NCBI RefSeq assembly: GCF_013520985.1
Contig: NZ_JACDTY010000001.1
Coordinates: 744,001-808,000, forward strand
Length of the DNA: 64,000 nt
Direction of reading: 5' to 3'
Source of the DNA: Mesorhizobium neociceri
Lineage (GTDB): Bacteria > Pseudomonadota > Alphaproteobacteria > Rhizobiales > Rhizobiaceae
The translations under genes were made by a program, and so were the position numbers. Of this stretch, positions 16,453 through 24,833 are shown in pieces (position 1 is the stretch's first letter; every line of letters starts with the position of its first letter). Below the pieces are notes generated by a model. It was not told the DNA's origin, made no database searches, and saw nothing but the letters and a program-made list of their open reading frames with translations.

Positions 16453-16555
16453 TAGAGCGGTTCACCGTTTCACGGAAACGTCAAACCGCTCTATTTCTTT
16501 GTTTGAAGCATTCCGAGACGGAAAACCGTTTCACACTTTTCCTGGAATTGCTCTA
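16453..16555. repeat. Two-hairpin intergenic repeat, copy 1 (also a likely gabD terminator)
   Basis: First hairpin: TAGAGCGGTT (16453-16462) pairs with AACCGCTCTA (16484-16493) and is followed by a T-rich run, so it can end gabD transcription. The second unit, from about 16507, contains 'GGAAAACCG' and 'TTTCACACTTTTCC' and ends with 'TGCTCT'. It is the same family as the second hairpin between hmuS and hmuT at 31582-31632. Two related copies in one window suggest a dispersed element. Confidence 0.7.
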
Positions 16556-16592
16556 AGTCCATGGATCAACGAACCGACGTTTGGGCACAGCG

Positions 16593-17612
16593 ATGAAGGA
16601 CGGCGAAGTCTTCGGCACGACGCAGGCGGGCGAACCGGTGCGCCGTTTCACCATCCGGGGCGGCGGCATCAGCGCCAATATCATCGGGCTCGGCGCCATC
16701 ATCCAGGATTTGCGGCTTGCCGGTCACGATGCGCCGCTGGTGCTCGGCTATGACCGCTTCGAGCCCTACGAGACCGACCGGGCCTTCTTCGGCGCGGTCG
16801 TCGGCCGCTATGCCAACCGCATTCGCGACGGCCGCTTCACCATCGCCGGCCAGCGTTACCAGACCGAACGCAATTTTCTCGGCAAGCACACGCTGCATGG
16901 CGGTTCGCGGGGCTATTTCCACCGGCCATGGACGGTCTCGCTGCATGGCCGGGACTTTGTCACGCTGACCCTGCACGATCCCGACGGCACGATGGGCTTT
17001 CCCGGCGCGCTCGACGTGACCTGCACCTATCGGCTGAAGATCCCCGGCACGCTCTCGATGGAGCTGACCGCCACCTGCGAAGAGCCGACGCTGTGCAATC
17101 TGGCGCAGCATTCCTATTTCAATCTCGATGATGGCGGCACCAGTGACATTCTCGACCACCGGCTGATGCTGAATGCCGGCGCCTATACACCGGTCGATGC
17201 CGAGATGATCCCGACCGGCGTGGTCAAGCCTGTCGACGGCACGCCTTTCGACTTCCGCCAGGCGCGGCCGCTGCGCATGGAAACGGAAGGCGAGCAACTG
17301 CCTTACGATGTCAATTTCTGCCTGGCGTCAGCTCGAGGACCGCTTCACCAGGTGGCGTGGGCGCAAGGCGCCAATTCAGGCGTCGAGATGGAAGTCTGGA
17401 CCACGGAGCCCGGCCTCCAGCTTTACACCGGTCAGTACGTCGCGCCGACCCCGGGCGGCCTGGACGGGCGGCGCTACAAGGCGTTTTCCGGCTTTTGTCT
17501 CGAAGCCCAGGCCTGGCCCGACGCGCCGAACCGGCCCTATTTCCCGCAGGCCACGCTGTGGCCGGGCCAGATCTATCATCAGGTCACGGAATATCGGTTC
17601 CGCTTGCCTTGA
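16593..17612 (+). CDS. Aldose 1-epimerase (galactose mutarotase)
   Basis: Mutarotase of 339 residues interconverting alpha- and beta-aldoses in the cytoplasm. Catalytic signatures are 'HTLHGGSRGYFHRPW' (first His region), 'NLAQHSYFNLDD' (acid His) and the base Glu in 'GFCLEAQAWPDAPN'. The ATG at 16593 is taken as start; a TTG four codons earlier is in frame but less likely. It ends seven bases before the convergent sugar kinase gene. Mutarotase beside a KDG-type kinase suggests a sugar or sugar-acid pathway, though no transporter or regulator lies alongside. Confidence 0.88.
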   Translation: MKDGEVFGTTQAGEPVRRFTIRGGGISANIIGLGAIIQDLRLAGHDAPLVLGYDRFEPYETDRAFFGAVVGRYANRIRDGRFTIAGQRYQTERNFLGKHTLHGGSRGYFHRPWTVSLHGRDFVTLTLHDPDGTMGFPGALDVTCTYRLKIPGTLSMELTATCEEPTLCNLAQHSYFNLDDGGTSDILDHRLMLNAGAYTPVDAEMIPTGVVKPVDGTPFDFRQARPLRMETEGEQLPYDVNFCLASARGPLHQVAWAQGANSGVEMEVWTTEPGLQLYTGQYVAPTPGGLDGRRYKAFSGFCLEAQAWPDAPNRPYFPQATLWPGQIYHQVTEYRFRLP

Positions 17613-17619
17613 GGTCTCT

Positions 17620-18540
17620 TTAGCTGTCGAACGCGGTCCTCAGAACTTCGAACGGCGCCAGCGCGCCGCGCACCTGCACGACGGCGGCGGCGACGCGGTG
17701 CGCGCGTTGCACGGCCTCTGCCGGGGCGTGGCCGGCAAGCCGGGCGGCGAGATAGCCGCCATTGAAGGAATCGCCGGCGCCGGTGGTGTCGACGGGGGTG
17801 GCGACATGCTGAGCCGGAACCGGCTGCAGGGTTCCGCCAGTGGCGATCAGCGCCGGTTCCTCGCCATTCTTGACGATGACTTCGCCGACCAGTTTTCCCA
17901 TCCGCTCGGCGGTCACCTGGGGTGCCGTATCGCCAAACAGCATCTGCTCGTCGGGAAAGGTCGGCAGCGCGATATCGGTGACGGCAAGCGCATCGAGGAT
18001 CGCCGCTTGCGCCTCATCGCGGCTCTGCCACAAGCGCGGCCGGTAGTTGGGGTCGAAGGCGATGCGCGAACCGGCGGCGCGCGCCTTGGCGACGGCTACC
18101 AGCAACGTCTTGCGCGCGGCGGCGTCCAGAATTGCCAAAGTGATTCCGGAAAAATACACAAGTGCCTGGTTTTCCAAGCTTTTTGCCAGGGCGGCCGGGT
18201 CCGACGCAAGGCGCTTTGCCGCCGCATCGCTGCGCCAATAGGTGAAGGCGCGTTCGGCGCCGGTCAAGGTGATGGCGTAAAGGCCGGGTCGCGCGCCTGG
18301 AATGACCGGGCTGGCGCCGACGCCGATGCCGTTTTCGGCGAAGAAGGAAATCTGACCCTGCGAGAACGGATCGTCGCCGAAGGCAGAGACGTAAGTGGCG
18401 GGTCTCTCGCCACTCAGCGCGTGCAGCGCCCAAAGCGTGTTGAACGTGTCGCCGGCAAAGCCCATGCGCCAGTTCGGTCCGGCCTGGCCGGACAGTTCGA
18501 GCATGCATTCACCAATCGAAGCGACGCCGTCTGTTGCCAT
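17620..18540 (-). CDS. kdgK: PfkB-family sugar kinase, probably 2-keto-3-deoxygluconate kinase
   Basis: Ribokinase/PfkB-fold kinase of 306 residues. The C-terminal signature 'DTTGAGDSFNGG' carries the catalytic Asp and the anion hole. The N-terminal 'GECMLELSG' and 'FGDDPFSQGQISFF' resemble KDG kinases, which phosphorylate 2-keto-3-deoxygluconate for the Entner-Doudoroff pathway. Substrate specificity is an inference from overall resemblance; a fructokinase-like role is the alternative. The gene faces the mutarotase and is divergent from the YtkA/FixH-like gene. Confidence 0.8.
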   Translation of the reverse strand: MATDGVASIGECMLELSGQAGPNWRMGFAGDTFNTLWALHALSGERPATYVSAFGDDPFSQGQISFFAENGIGVGASPVIPGARPGLYAITLTGAERAFTYWRSDAAAKRLASDPAALAKSLENQALVYFSGITLAILDAAARKTLLVAVAKARAAGSRIAFDPNYRPRLWQSRDEAQAAILDALAVTDIALPTFPDEQMLFGDTAPQVTAERMGKLVGEVIVKNGEEPALIATGGTLQPVPAQHVATPVDTTGAGDSFNGGYLAARLAGHAPAEAVQRAHRVAAAVVQVRGALAPFEVLRTAFDS

Positions 18541-18675
18541 AACTCTCCCTCAGGGCTCGGTTTCGGTCCTGTAGCTTTTTGCGGCCGGCAGCGCCATGCT
18601 TGGCGGCGGCGGATTTTTGCGCCAGAAGCGTTTTCCCACAGAAGCGGCGGGACGCGAATTGCTTCCCGAGACGTT

Positions 18676-19140
18676 ATGTTTGGAAGAGGAACCGGTTTGG
18701 CATCACTATGGCGTTATCTTCTTGCGGGCCTAGGTCTGGCCGCCTTGCTAGCTGGCATACTGGCGATCGTCTATCTGACCGCGCCGCAGTCAGCGCCGGG
18801 GCCGGATATTTCGCGCTCGAAGAAAACGGCGAACGGCTTGTTTGTCGCCAGTTTCCAGCCGGAGCGGGGCATTATCAAACAAGGCGAGCTGCAATCCTGG
18901 CTGCTGACCCTGAAGACGGTTGCCGGCGCCCCGGTGGAAGGTGCGGCGATCTCGGTCTCCGGCGGCATGCCGCAGCACAATCACGGCCTGCCGACCAGTC
19001 CGCAGGCGACCGACTATCTGGGCGAGGGGCGCTACCGCATCGAGGGGTTGAAATTCACCATGAGCGGCGTGTGGCAGTTGCGGTTCGCCATTTCTGCGGC
19101 AGCCGGTTCCGATACGGTCGTCTTCAACGTGGTGCTGTGA
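18676..19140 (+). CDS. Membrane-anchored YtkA/FixH-like protein
   Basis: Protein of 154 residues with one N-terminal transmembrane helix (about 10-36) and a periplasmic beta-rich domain. The sequence 'ISVSGGMPQHNHGLPT' followed by 'YRIEGLKFTMSGVWQL' fits the YtkA-like/FixH fold, linked in other proteins to metal or copper handling for haem-copper enzymes. The His-x-His and Met residues could bind metal. It ends four bases before the start of the dihaem peroxidase gene, so the two are almost certainly co-transcribed. ATG at 18676; no strong ribosome-binding site is evident. Confidence 0.75.
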   Translation: MFGRGTGLASLWRYLLAGLGLAALLAGILAIVYLTAPQSAPGPDISRSKKTANGLFVASFQPERGIIKQGELQSWLLTLKTVAGAPVEGAAISVSGGMPQHNHGLPTSPQATDYLGEGRYRIEGLKFTMSGVWQLRFAISAAAGSDTVVFNVVL

Positions 19141-19144
19141 GCCG

Positions 19145-20344
19145 ATGATCCGCCTGTCGCGCCTTCTGGCACTGGCGGCGGTCTTGCTGGTTGCCGGCTG
19201 CGGCAAGCCGCAGTTTTCCGACGCCGAGAAGAACACCATTGCTTCGCTGGCGCTGAACGCTTTGCCGGCGTTGAAGCCGGACACCACCAACCGCTTCGCC
19301 GACGTGCCCGCCGCGGCGGCTTTGGGCTCCACTTTGTTTTTCGACCAGGGCATGAGCCATGACGGCAACGTGTCGTGCTCGACCTGCCACAAGATCGACC
19401 GACAGTTCCAGGACGACCTGCCGCAGGCCGTTGGCGTCGGCCGCACCAACCGGCGCTCAATGCCGCTGGCCGGCGTCGCGCGCAATCCATGGTTCTTCTG
19501 GGACGGACGGCGCGACAGCCTGTGGGCGCAGGCGCTGACGCCGCTGGAAAATCCGCTCGAGCAAGCGGGAAACCGCGCCGCCTTTGCGCACTACATTCAG
19601 AAGCGCTTCGGCGAGCGCTATGAGCGCATCTTCGGACCGCTGCCCGACCTTTCGACCGTGCCCGCCAACGCCAGCCCGCTCGGCAACGAAGCCGAGCAAG
19701 CGGCGTGGAAGGCAATGACCCCAACCCAGGCTGAGGGCGTCAACCGCGTCTTTGCCAATATCGGCAAGGCGATCGCCGCCTTCGAACGCTCGATCGAACC
19801 GGCGCAGACGCGCTTCGACCGTTTTGCCATCGACCTGGCGTCAGGCGCCAAGCCGAAAGGCGATGCTGCGTTTTCACCGGAGGAAATGCTCGGGCTGAAA
19901 CTGTTCATCGGCAAGGCCAATTGCGTGACCTGCCATAACGGTCCGCGCTTCACCGACAACAGCTTCCACAACACCGGCGTGCCGCCGGTCAAGGACCTTC
20001 CGCTGGATCGCGGCCGCTTCGATGCCGTGGCCCAGGTTGAGGCCGACCCGTTCAACTGCTTCGGCGCCTTCCGCGACGGCGATGCCGGCGCCTGCGGCGA
20101 ACTGCGCTTCATGGTCAAGGCAGCACCCGAACTGGTGCGCGCCTACAAGACGCCGTCGCTCAGGGGAGCGGCAACGCGGCCGCCCTATATGCATGCCGGA
20201 CAGTTCTCCTCGCTGGAGGAAGTGGTGGCGCACTATGCGAAGGCGGAGGCGAGCGTCGAGGGTACCTCCGAGGTCCATCCGCTGCAGCTGTCGGACCACG
20301 AACGCGCGGCGCTGGTGGCGTTTTTGAAGACGCTGTCGGAGTGA
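19145..20344 (+). CDS. Dihaem cytochrome-c peroxidase/MauG-family lipoprotein
   Basis: Periplasmic dihaem protein of 399 residues. A lipoprotein signal ('LLVAGCGKP', lipid on the Cys near residue 19) tethers it to a membrane. Two CxxCH haem sites are present: 'CSTCHK' near residue 80 and 'CVTCHN' near residue 260. 'RSMPLAGVARNPWFFWDGR' matches the CcpA/MauG family, which reduces hydrogen peroxide or oxidises protein substrates. The partner gene directly upstream encodes a YtkA/FixH-like protein, which may assist metal loading or be its substrate; that is inference. Confidence 0.88.
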   Translation: MIRLSRLLALAAVLLVAGCGKPQFSDAEKNTIASLALNALPALKPDTTNRFADVPAAAALGSTLFFDQGMSHDGNVSCSTCHKIDRQFQDDLPQAVGVGRTNRRSMPLAGVARNPWFFWDGRRDSLWAQALTPLENPLEQAGNRAAFAHYIQKRFGERYERIFGPLPDLSTVPANASPLGNEAEQAAWKAMTPTQAEGVNRVFANIGKAIAAFERSIEPAQTRFDRFAIDLASGAKPKGDAAFSPEEMLGLKLFIGKANCVTCHNGPRFTDNSFHNTGVPPVKDLPLDRGRFDAVAQVEADPFNCFGAFRDGDAGACGELRFMVKAAPELVRAYKTPSLRGAATRPPYMHAGQFSSLEEVVAHYAKAEASVEGTSEVHPLQLSDHERAALVAFLKTLSE

Positions 20345-20362
20345 TGGGGTAAAAGACATCTC

Positions 20363-20533
20363 ATGAACCGAAAAACAATTCCCGTCGAAGACGCTGCCAG
20401 GGACTGGTTCAAGGACCCGGAATTTGCCGCTGAATTTGAGGCCTTGGAGGCTGAGTTCGCGACCGTAGAAGCGTTAATTGTTACCGGCGGTGAACTCGAT
20501 CAGACAGGAGAGTCCTCCGCTACCGGTCTTTAA
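20363..20533 (+). pseudogene. N-terminal remnant of an XRE-type antitoxin
   Basis: Short frame of 56 residues beginning 'MNRKTIPVEDAARDWFKD' and 'PEFAAEFEALEAEFATVEAL'. This matches the dimerisation N-terminus of small HigA/RelB-associated XRE antitoxins. The helix-turn-helix that should follow 'ALI' is missing, the tail reads into unrelated sequence, and the frame overlaps the end of putR by 14 bases. No toxin gene is adjacent. I read it as the relic of a toxin-antitoxin locus rather than a working gene. Confidence 0.5.
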
Positions 20534-20972
20534 CCGTTTCCATTGCCACGAAGGTCGAGGTCTGGGCGACGTGCGGCAGTGCCGAGATGCGCTCGCCGAG
20601 CACGCGGCGGTAGGCGGCGATGTCGGTGGTGCGAACCTTCAGGAGATAATCGAAGCTCGACGCCATCATGTGGCATTGCTCGATTTCCGGCACCGCCTGC
20701 ACCGCGCGGTTGAAGGCGTCGAGGGCGGCCGAGCGCGTATCCGACAATTTGACCTGGACGAAGGCGACATGGCCTTCGCCCATGCGCTCGCGATCGATGA
20801 TCGCCTGGTAGCCCCTGATGTAGCCGTCCTTCTCCAGGCGTTTGACGCGTGCCTGCACCGGCGTCTTCGAGAGGCCAACCTTGCCGGCCAGTTCCGACAT
20901 GGACAGCCGCCCGTCGCGCGCCAGCGCCGACAGGATGTTCTTATCGATGCGGTCCAATTGGTCTTCTGTCAC
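20520..20972 (-). CDS. putR: Lrp/AsnC-family regulator of proline catabolism
   Basis: Transcription factor of 150 residues: an N-terminal helix-turn-helix ('LSMSELAGKVGLSKTPVQAR') and a C-terminal RAM ligand-binding domain ('VQVKLSDTRSAALDAF', 'FDYLLKVRTTD'). It is divergent from putA, the arrangement of PutR in alphaproteobacteria, where it activates putA in response to proline. A 25-base dyad in the intergenic region is a likely binding site. Its 3' end overlaps a small antitoxin remnant on the other strand. Confidence 0.88.
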   Translation of the reverse strand: MTEDQLDRIDKNILSALARDGRLSMSELAGKVGLSKTPVQARVKRLEKDGYIRGYQAIIDRERMGEGHVAFVQVKLSDTRSAALDAFNRAVQAVPEIEQCHMMASSFDYLLKVRTTDIAAYRRVLGERISALPHVAQTSTFVAMETVKDR

Positions 20973-20999
20973 GGATATTATAGTCCATTTGATGACAAT

Positions 21000-21024
21000 T
21001 TGATCGCAATGATAGATCGATCAA
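21000..21024. promoter_or_regulatory. Inverted repeat in the putR-putA intergenic region
   Basis: TTGATCG and CGATCAA form perfect seven-base arms separated by eleven AT-rich bases, between the divergent putR and putA start codons. Symmetry and AT content fit an Lrp-type site, so PutR is the obvious candidate to bind it. Assignment is by position only. Confidence 0.5.
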
Positions 21025-21137
21025 CCTGCTATGTCGATTTCTTTGGACCGGCTGAAAATACGGCGCTGTGCTAGCTTGCGCCATTCGGTCCGGCGACCGC
21101 CGGCCCGCTCCCAGATGCTCGCTCCGCAGGGACCGCC

Positions 21138-24100
21138 ATGCCGCTCGACACCATCCGCCAGCAGATCCGCGCCAACTACCTGCCCGACGAAGACGTGGCG
21201 GTGAAGAGGCTTGCCGACGCAACCGGGCTTTCCACCGAAGACCGCGATGCGATTTCGGTCCGTGCCGCGGATCTTGTGCGGGCGGTGCGCGGCTCGTCCG
21301 ATCCCAGGCTGATGGAGGTTTTTCTCTCGGCTTACGGCCTCTCCACCAAGGAAGGCGTGGCGCTGATGTGCCTGGCCGAGGCGCTGCTGCGCGTGCCCGA
21401 CACCGAGACCATGGACGACCTCATCGCCGACAAGATCGCGCCGCATGACTGGTCGGCGCATTCGGGCGGTTCGAGCTCGATCTTCGTCAATGCCTCGACC
21501 TGGGCGCTGATGCTGACTGGTCGCGTGCTCGACGAGGGCGAGGGCGGCATCGAAGGCACGCTGCGCTCGATGGTGCGCCGGTTGGGCGAACCGGTGATCC
21601 GCAAGGCGGTTGCCGCCGCCATGCGCGAAATGGGCGAGCAGTTCGTGCTTGGCCGCACCATTGCGGAAGCCGTCAAGCGCGGCAAGGCGATGATCCAGAA
21701 AGGCTATCTCTATTCCTTCGACATGCTGGGCGAGGCGGCCCGTACCGAGGCCGATGCGCTGCGCTACCTCAAGGCCTATGCCGACGCGATTTCCTCGCTC
21801 GATTCCGGCTCCAACGGTCCCGATATCCGCCAGAACCACGGCATCTCGGTCAAGCTGTCGGCGCTGCATCCGCGCTATGAAGAGGCGCAGAAGGAAAAGA
21901 TGCTGCCGGTGATGGCCGAGCGGCTGCTGTCTCTGGCGCTGGCCGCACGGCATTCGCGCATGGGTCTCAACATCGACGCCGAGGAGGCCGACCGGCTCGA
22001 CCTGTCGCTGGATGTCATCGAGCGCGTGCTGTCCGAGCCGGAGCTCGCCGGCTGGAACGGCTTTGGCGTCGTCGTCCAGGCCTATGGCCCGCGCGCGGCC
22101 TTCACCATCGACTGGCTCTATGCGCTGGCGAAGAAATACAACCGCAACATCATGGTGCGGCTGGTCAAGGGCGCCTATTGGGACACCGAGATCAAGCGGG
22201 CGCAGATGCTCGGGCTTTCCGGCTATCCCGTCTTCACCCGCAAGGCCAACACCGATGTTTCCTACATCGCCTGCGCCAAAAAACTGCTGTCGATGACCGA
22301 CCGCATCTATCCGCAATTCGCCACCCACAACGCCCATACCGTCGCCGCCATCCTGTCGATGGCCGACAACCGTGACGCTTTTGAATTCCAGCGCCTGCAC
22401 GGCATGGGCGAGGCGTTGCATGAGACGGTGCGCCACAGCGAAGGCACGCGCTGCCGCATCTATGCGCCGGTCGGCGCGCACTCCGATCTGCTGGCCTATC
22501 TGGTCCGCCGCCTGCTGGAAAACGGCGCCAACTCCTCCTTCGTCCATCAGCTGACGGACGAGGATGTAGAGCCGGAAGATATTGCGCGTGATCCGCTGGA
22601 AACGGTCGAGAGCCAGGGTCCGGCAGCCAATCCGGCAATCGCTCGCCCGGCGACGATCTTCGGCACTGGGCGTCGCAATTCGAAGGGGTTCGACATCACC
22701 GATCCGGTGACTCTGGCGGCGATCGACAAGGCCAAGGCGGCCTTCGCCGGGCCCGAGCGCTGGCATGCCAAGCCGATCACCCGCGCCGCCGGCTACGGCA
22801 AGCAGCGCCCGGTGGTCAATCCAGCGAAACCTGCCGAAATCGTCGGCACGGTCGCCGAAGCCGCTGCCAAGCAGGTCGCGACGGCCGTACGCTTTGCGGT
22901 CGAGGCGCAGCCGGCCTGGGCAAAGCGTCCCGTCGCCGAGCGCGCCGCCATCCTCAACCGCGCCGCCGATCTCTATGAGGCCAATGCCGTCGAGTTCTTC
23001 GCGCTTGCCACAAGGGAAGCCGGCAAGTCGCTGGCCGACGGCGTCGCCGAAGTGCGCGAAGCCGTCGACTTCCTGCGCTATTATGCGGCCGAAGCGGCGA
23101 ACAACGAAGCGGGCACCGAGGCGCGCGGTGCCATTGTCTGCATCTCGCCATGGAATTTTCCGCTCGCCATTTTCACCGGCCAGATCGCGGCAGCGCTGGT
23201 CACCGGCAATTCGGTCATCGCCAAGCCGGCCGAGCAGACGCCGCTGATCGCCTTCCGCGCCGTCGAACTGCTGCGCGAAGCCGGCGTGCCGGAAGATGTC
23301 ATCCAGCTTCTGCCCGGCGACGGCCCGTCGGTCGGCGGACCGCTGACTGCCGATCCGCGCATTGCCGGCGTCTGCTTCACCGGCTCGACCGAGGTTGCCA
23401 AGCTGATCGAGAAGCAGCTGGCCGAAACCGCCGCGCCCGACGCCATGCTGATCGCCGAGACCGGCGGTCTCAACGCCATGATCGTCGATTCCACCGCGCT
23501 ACCCGAACAGGCGGTGCGCGACATCCTGGCGTCTGCCTTCCAGAGTGCCGGCCAGCGCTGCTCGGCGCTACGCGTGCTCTACGTGCAGAAGGACGTCGAG
23601 AAGAAGATGCTGGAGATGCTGAAAGGCGCCATGGAGGCGCTCACCATCGGCGATCCCTGGCAGATTTCGACCGATGTCGGTCCGGTCATCGACGATGAGG
23701 CGCAGACTTCGATCCGCGACTATTGCACCACGATGGGTCTGCAGGGCCGGCTGATCGCCAAGCTCGAGGCGCCTGGGGATGGCCGCTTCGTCGCGCCGCA
23801 TGTGTTCCGGGTCAAAGGCATCGAGGAGATGGAGCGCGAAGTGTTCGGGCCGGTGCTGCATGTCGCGAGTTTTGACGCCGACGGGATCGACGCCGTCATC
23901 GCCGCCATCAACCGCAAGGGCTACGGCCTGACCTTCGGCCTGCACACCCGCATCGAAGGTCGCGTCCAGCATTTCGTCGACGGCATCCATGCCGGCAACA
24001 TCTACGTCAACCGCAACCAGATCGGCGCTGTCGTCGGCTCGCAGCCCTTCGGCGGCGAGGGGCTTTCAGGCACCGGGCCGAAGGCCGGCGGTCCGCACTA

Positions 24101-24746
24101 TCTCCGCCGTTTCCGCAAGGGGCCGGAGGCCGGCACCGAGATTGCCGAGGGGCACAAGGTGACGGCAACCGAACTCGCCGACAACCTGCCCGATCCGACG
24201 CTTGGCGGCTGGTCGACGCGGCCGGACCGCATCGCCATTTTGAGAAAGCATCTGCGCGGCAAGGGTGCGGCAGCGATCGGCGCTGCCGCCGGCATCGATT
24301 TCGGCCAGGTCGACCTGCCCGGCCCGACCGGCGAGGCCAACACGCTGTCGCTGTCACCGCGCGGCCGGGTGCTGTGCCTCGGGCCGGACGCCGACACGCT
24401 GCTTGCGCAGGCGATCCAGGCGCTGGCCGCCGGCAATGCGGTGCTGGCCGTGGCGCCGGGCGCGCCGGCAGCACTGTCGGCGCTGACCGGCAAGGGGCTG
24501 CCGCTCGCGGCCATAGATGGCCGGCCCGATCCGGTCGAGACGCGTTCGCTGCGTGTCGATGTGGTCGCCTTTTCGGGCAAGCCGGAAGCGGCCCGCATCG
24601 TGCGCAAGGTGATCGCCAATCGGACCGGCCCGATCGTGCCGCTGGTCAGCGAAGTGCTGAACCCGGCGGCCTATGCGCATGAACGAGCCGTCTGCGTCGA
24701 CACCACCGCTGCCGGCGGCAATGCCAGCCTGCTGGCCGCGGCGTAG
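21138..24746 (+). CDS. putA: Bifunctional proline dehydrogenase / P5C dehydrogenase
   Basis: PutA of 1202 residues, oxidising proline to glutamate in two steps with channelled P5C. The N-terminal proline dehydrogenase barrel (to about residue 490) includes 'NIMVRLVKGAYWDTEIKRA', 'YPVFTRKANTDVSY' and 'FATHNAHT'. The aldehyde dehydrogenase part (about 560-1020) has 'SPWNFPLAIFTGQ', 'CFTGSTEVAK', 'IAETGGLNAMIVD' (Glu) and 'SAGQRCSALR' (Cys nucleophile). About 150 further residues form the extra C-terminal domain of long PutAs. There is no ribbon-helix-helix domain at the N-terminus, so it is not its own repressor, in agreement with the adjacent putR. Confidence 0.95.
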   Translation: MPLDTIRQQIRANYLPDEDVAVKRLADATGLSTEDRDAISVRAADLVRAVRGSSDPRLMEVFLSAYGLSTKEGVALMCLAEALLRVPDTETMDDLIADKIAPHDWSAHSGGSSSIFVNASTWALMLTGRVLDEGEGGIEGTLRSMVRRLGEPVIRKAVAAAMREMGEQFVLGRTIAEAVKRGKAMIQKGYLYSFDMLGEAARTEADALRYLKAYADAISSLDSGSNGPDIRQNHGISVKLSALHPRYEEAQKEKMLPVMAERLLSLALAARHSRMGLNIDAEEADRLDLSLDVIERVLSEPELAGWNGFGVVVQAYGPRAAFTIDWLYALAKKYNRNIMVRLVKGAYWDTEIKRAQMLGLSGYPVFTRKANTDVSYIACAKKLLSMTDRIYPQFATHNAHTVAAILSMADNRDAFEFQRLHGMGEALHETVRHSEGTRCRIYAPVGAHSDLLAYLVRRLLENGANSSFVHQLTDEDVEPEDIARDPLETVESQGPAANPAIARPATIFGTGRRNSKGFDITDPVTLAAIDKAKAAFAGPERWHAKPITRAAGYGKQRPVVNPAKPAEIVGTVAEAAAKQVATAVRFAVEAQPAWAKRPVAERAAILNRAADLYEANAVEFFALATREAGKSLADGVAEVREAVDFLRYYAAEAANNEAGTEARGAIVCISPWNFPLAIFTGQIAAALVTGNSVIAKPAEQTPLIAFRAVELLREAGVPEDVIQLLPGDGPSVGGPLTADPRIAGVCFTGSTEVAKLIEKQLAETAAPDAMLIAETGGLNAMIVDSTALPEQAVRDILASAFQSAGQRCSALRVLYVQKDVEKKMLEMLKGAMEALTIGDPWQISTDVGPVIDDEAQTSIRDYCTTMGLQGRLIAKLEAPGDGRFVAPHVFRVKGIEEMEREVFGPVLHVASFDADGIDAVIAAINRKGYGLTFGLHTRIEGRVQHFVDGIHAGNIYVNRNQIGAVVGSQPFGGEGLSGTGPKAGGPHYLRRFRKGPEAGTEIAEGHKVTATELADNLPDPTLGGWSTRPDRIAILRKHLRGKGAAAIGAAAGIDFGQVDLPGPTGEANTLSLSPRGRVLCLGPDADTLLAQAIQALAAGNAVLAVAPGAPAALSALTGKGLPLAAIDGRPDPVETRSLRVDVVAFSGKPEAARIVRKVIANRTGPIVPLVSEVLNPAAYAHERAVCVDTTAAGGNASLLAAA

Positions 24747-24833
24747 AGGACTTTTCGTGGCTCGCTTGTCTGCGTCGGATTGTAAGCGTATGCGCTGATA
24801 TAGACAGCAACTCGAGCGGCCACAGCCAAACAG

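Noticed and set aside
17308..18675. Long plus-strand frame running through galM and antisense to kdgK into the YtkA-like gene
   Set aside because: Only its last 154 codons carry protein-like features; the rest is a shadow of galM and kdgK.
21021..22766. Long open frame on the minus strand opposite putA (about 580 codons)
   Set aside because: It lies wholly inside the coding sequence of putA, has Arg/His/Gln-rich composition typical of antisense frames in high-GC genes, and shows no domain.
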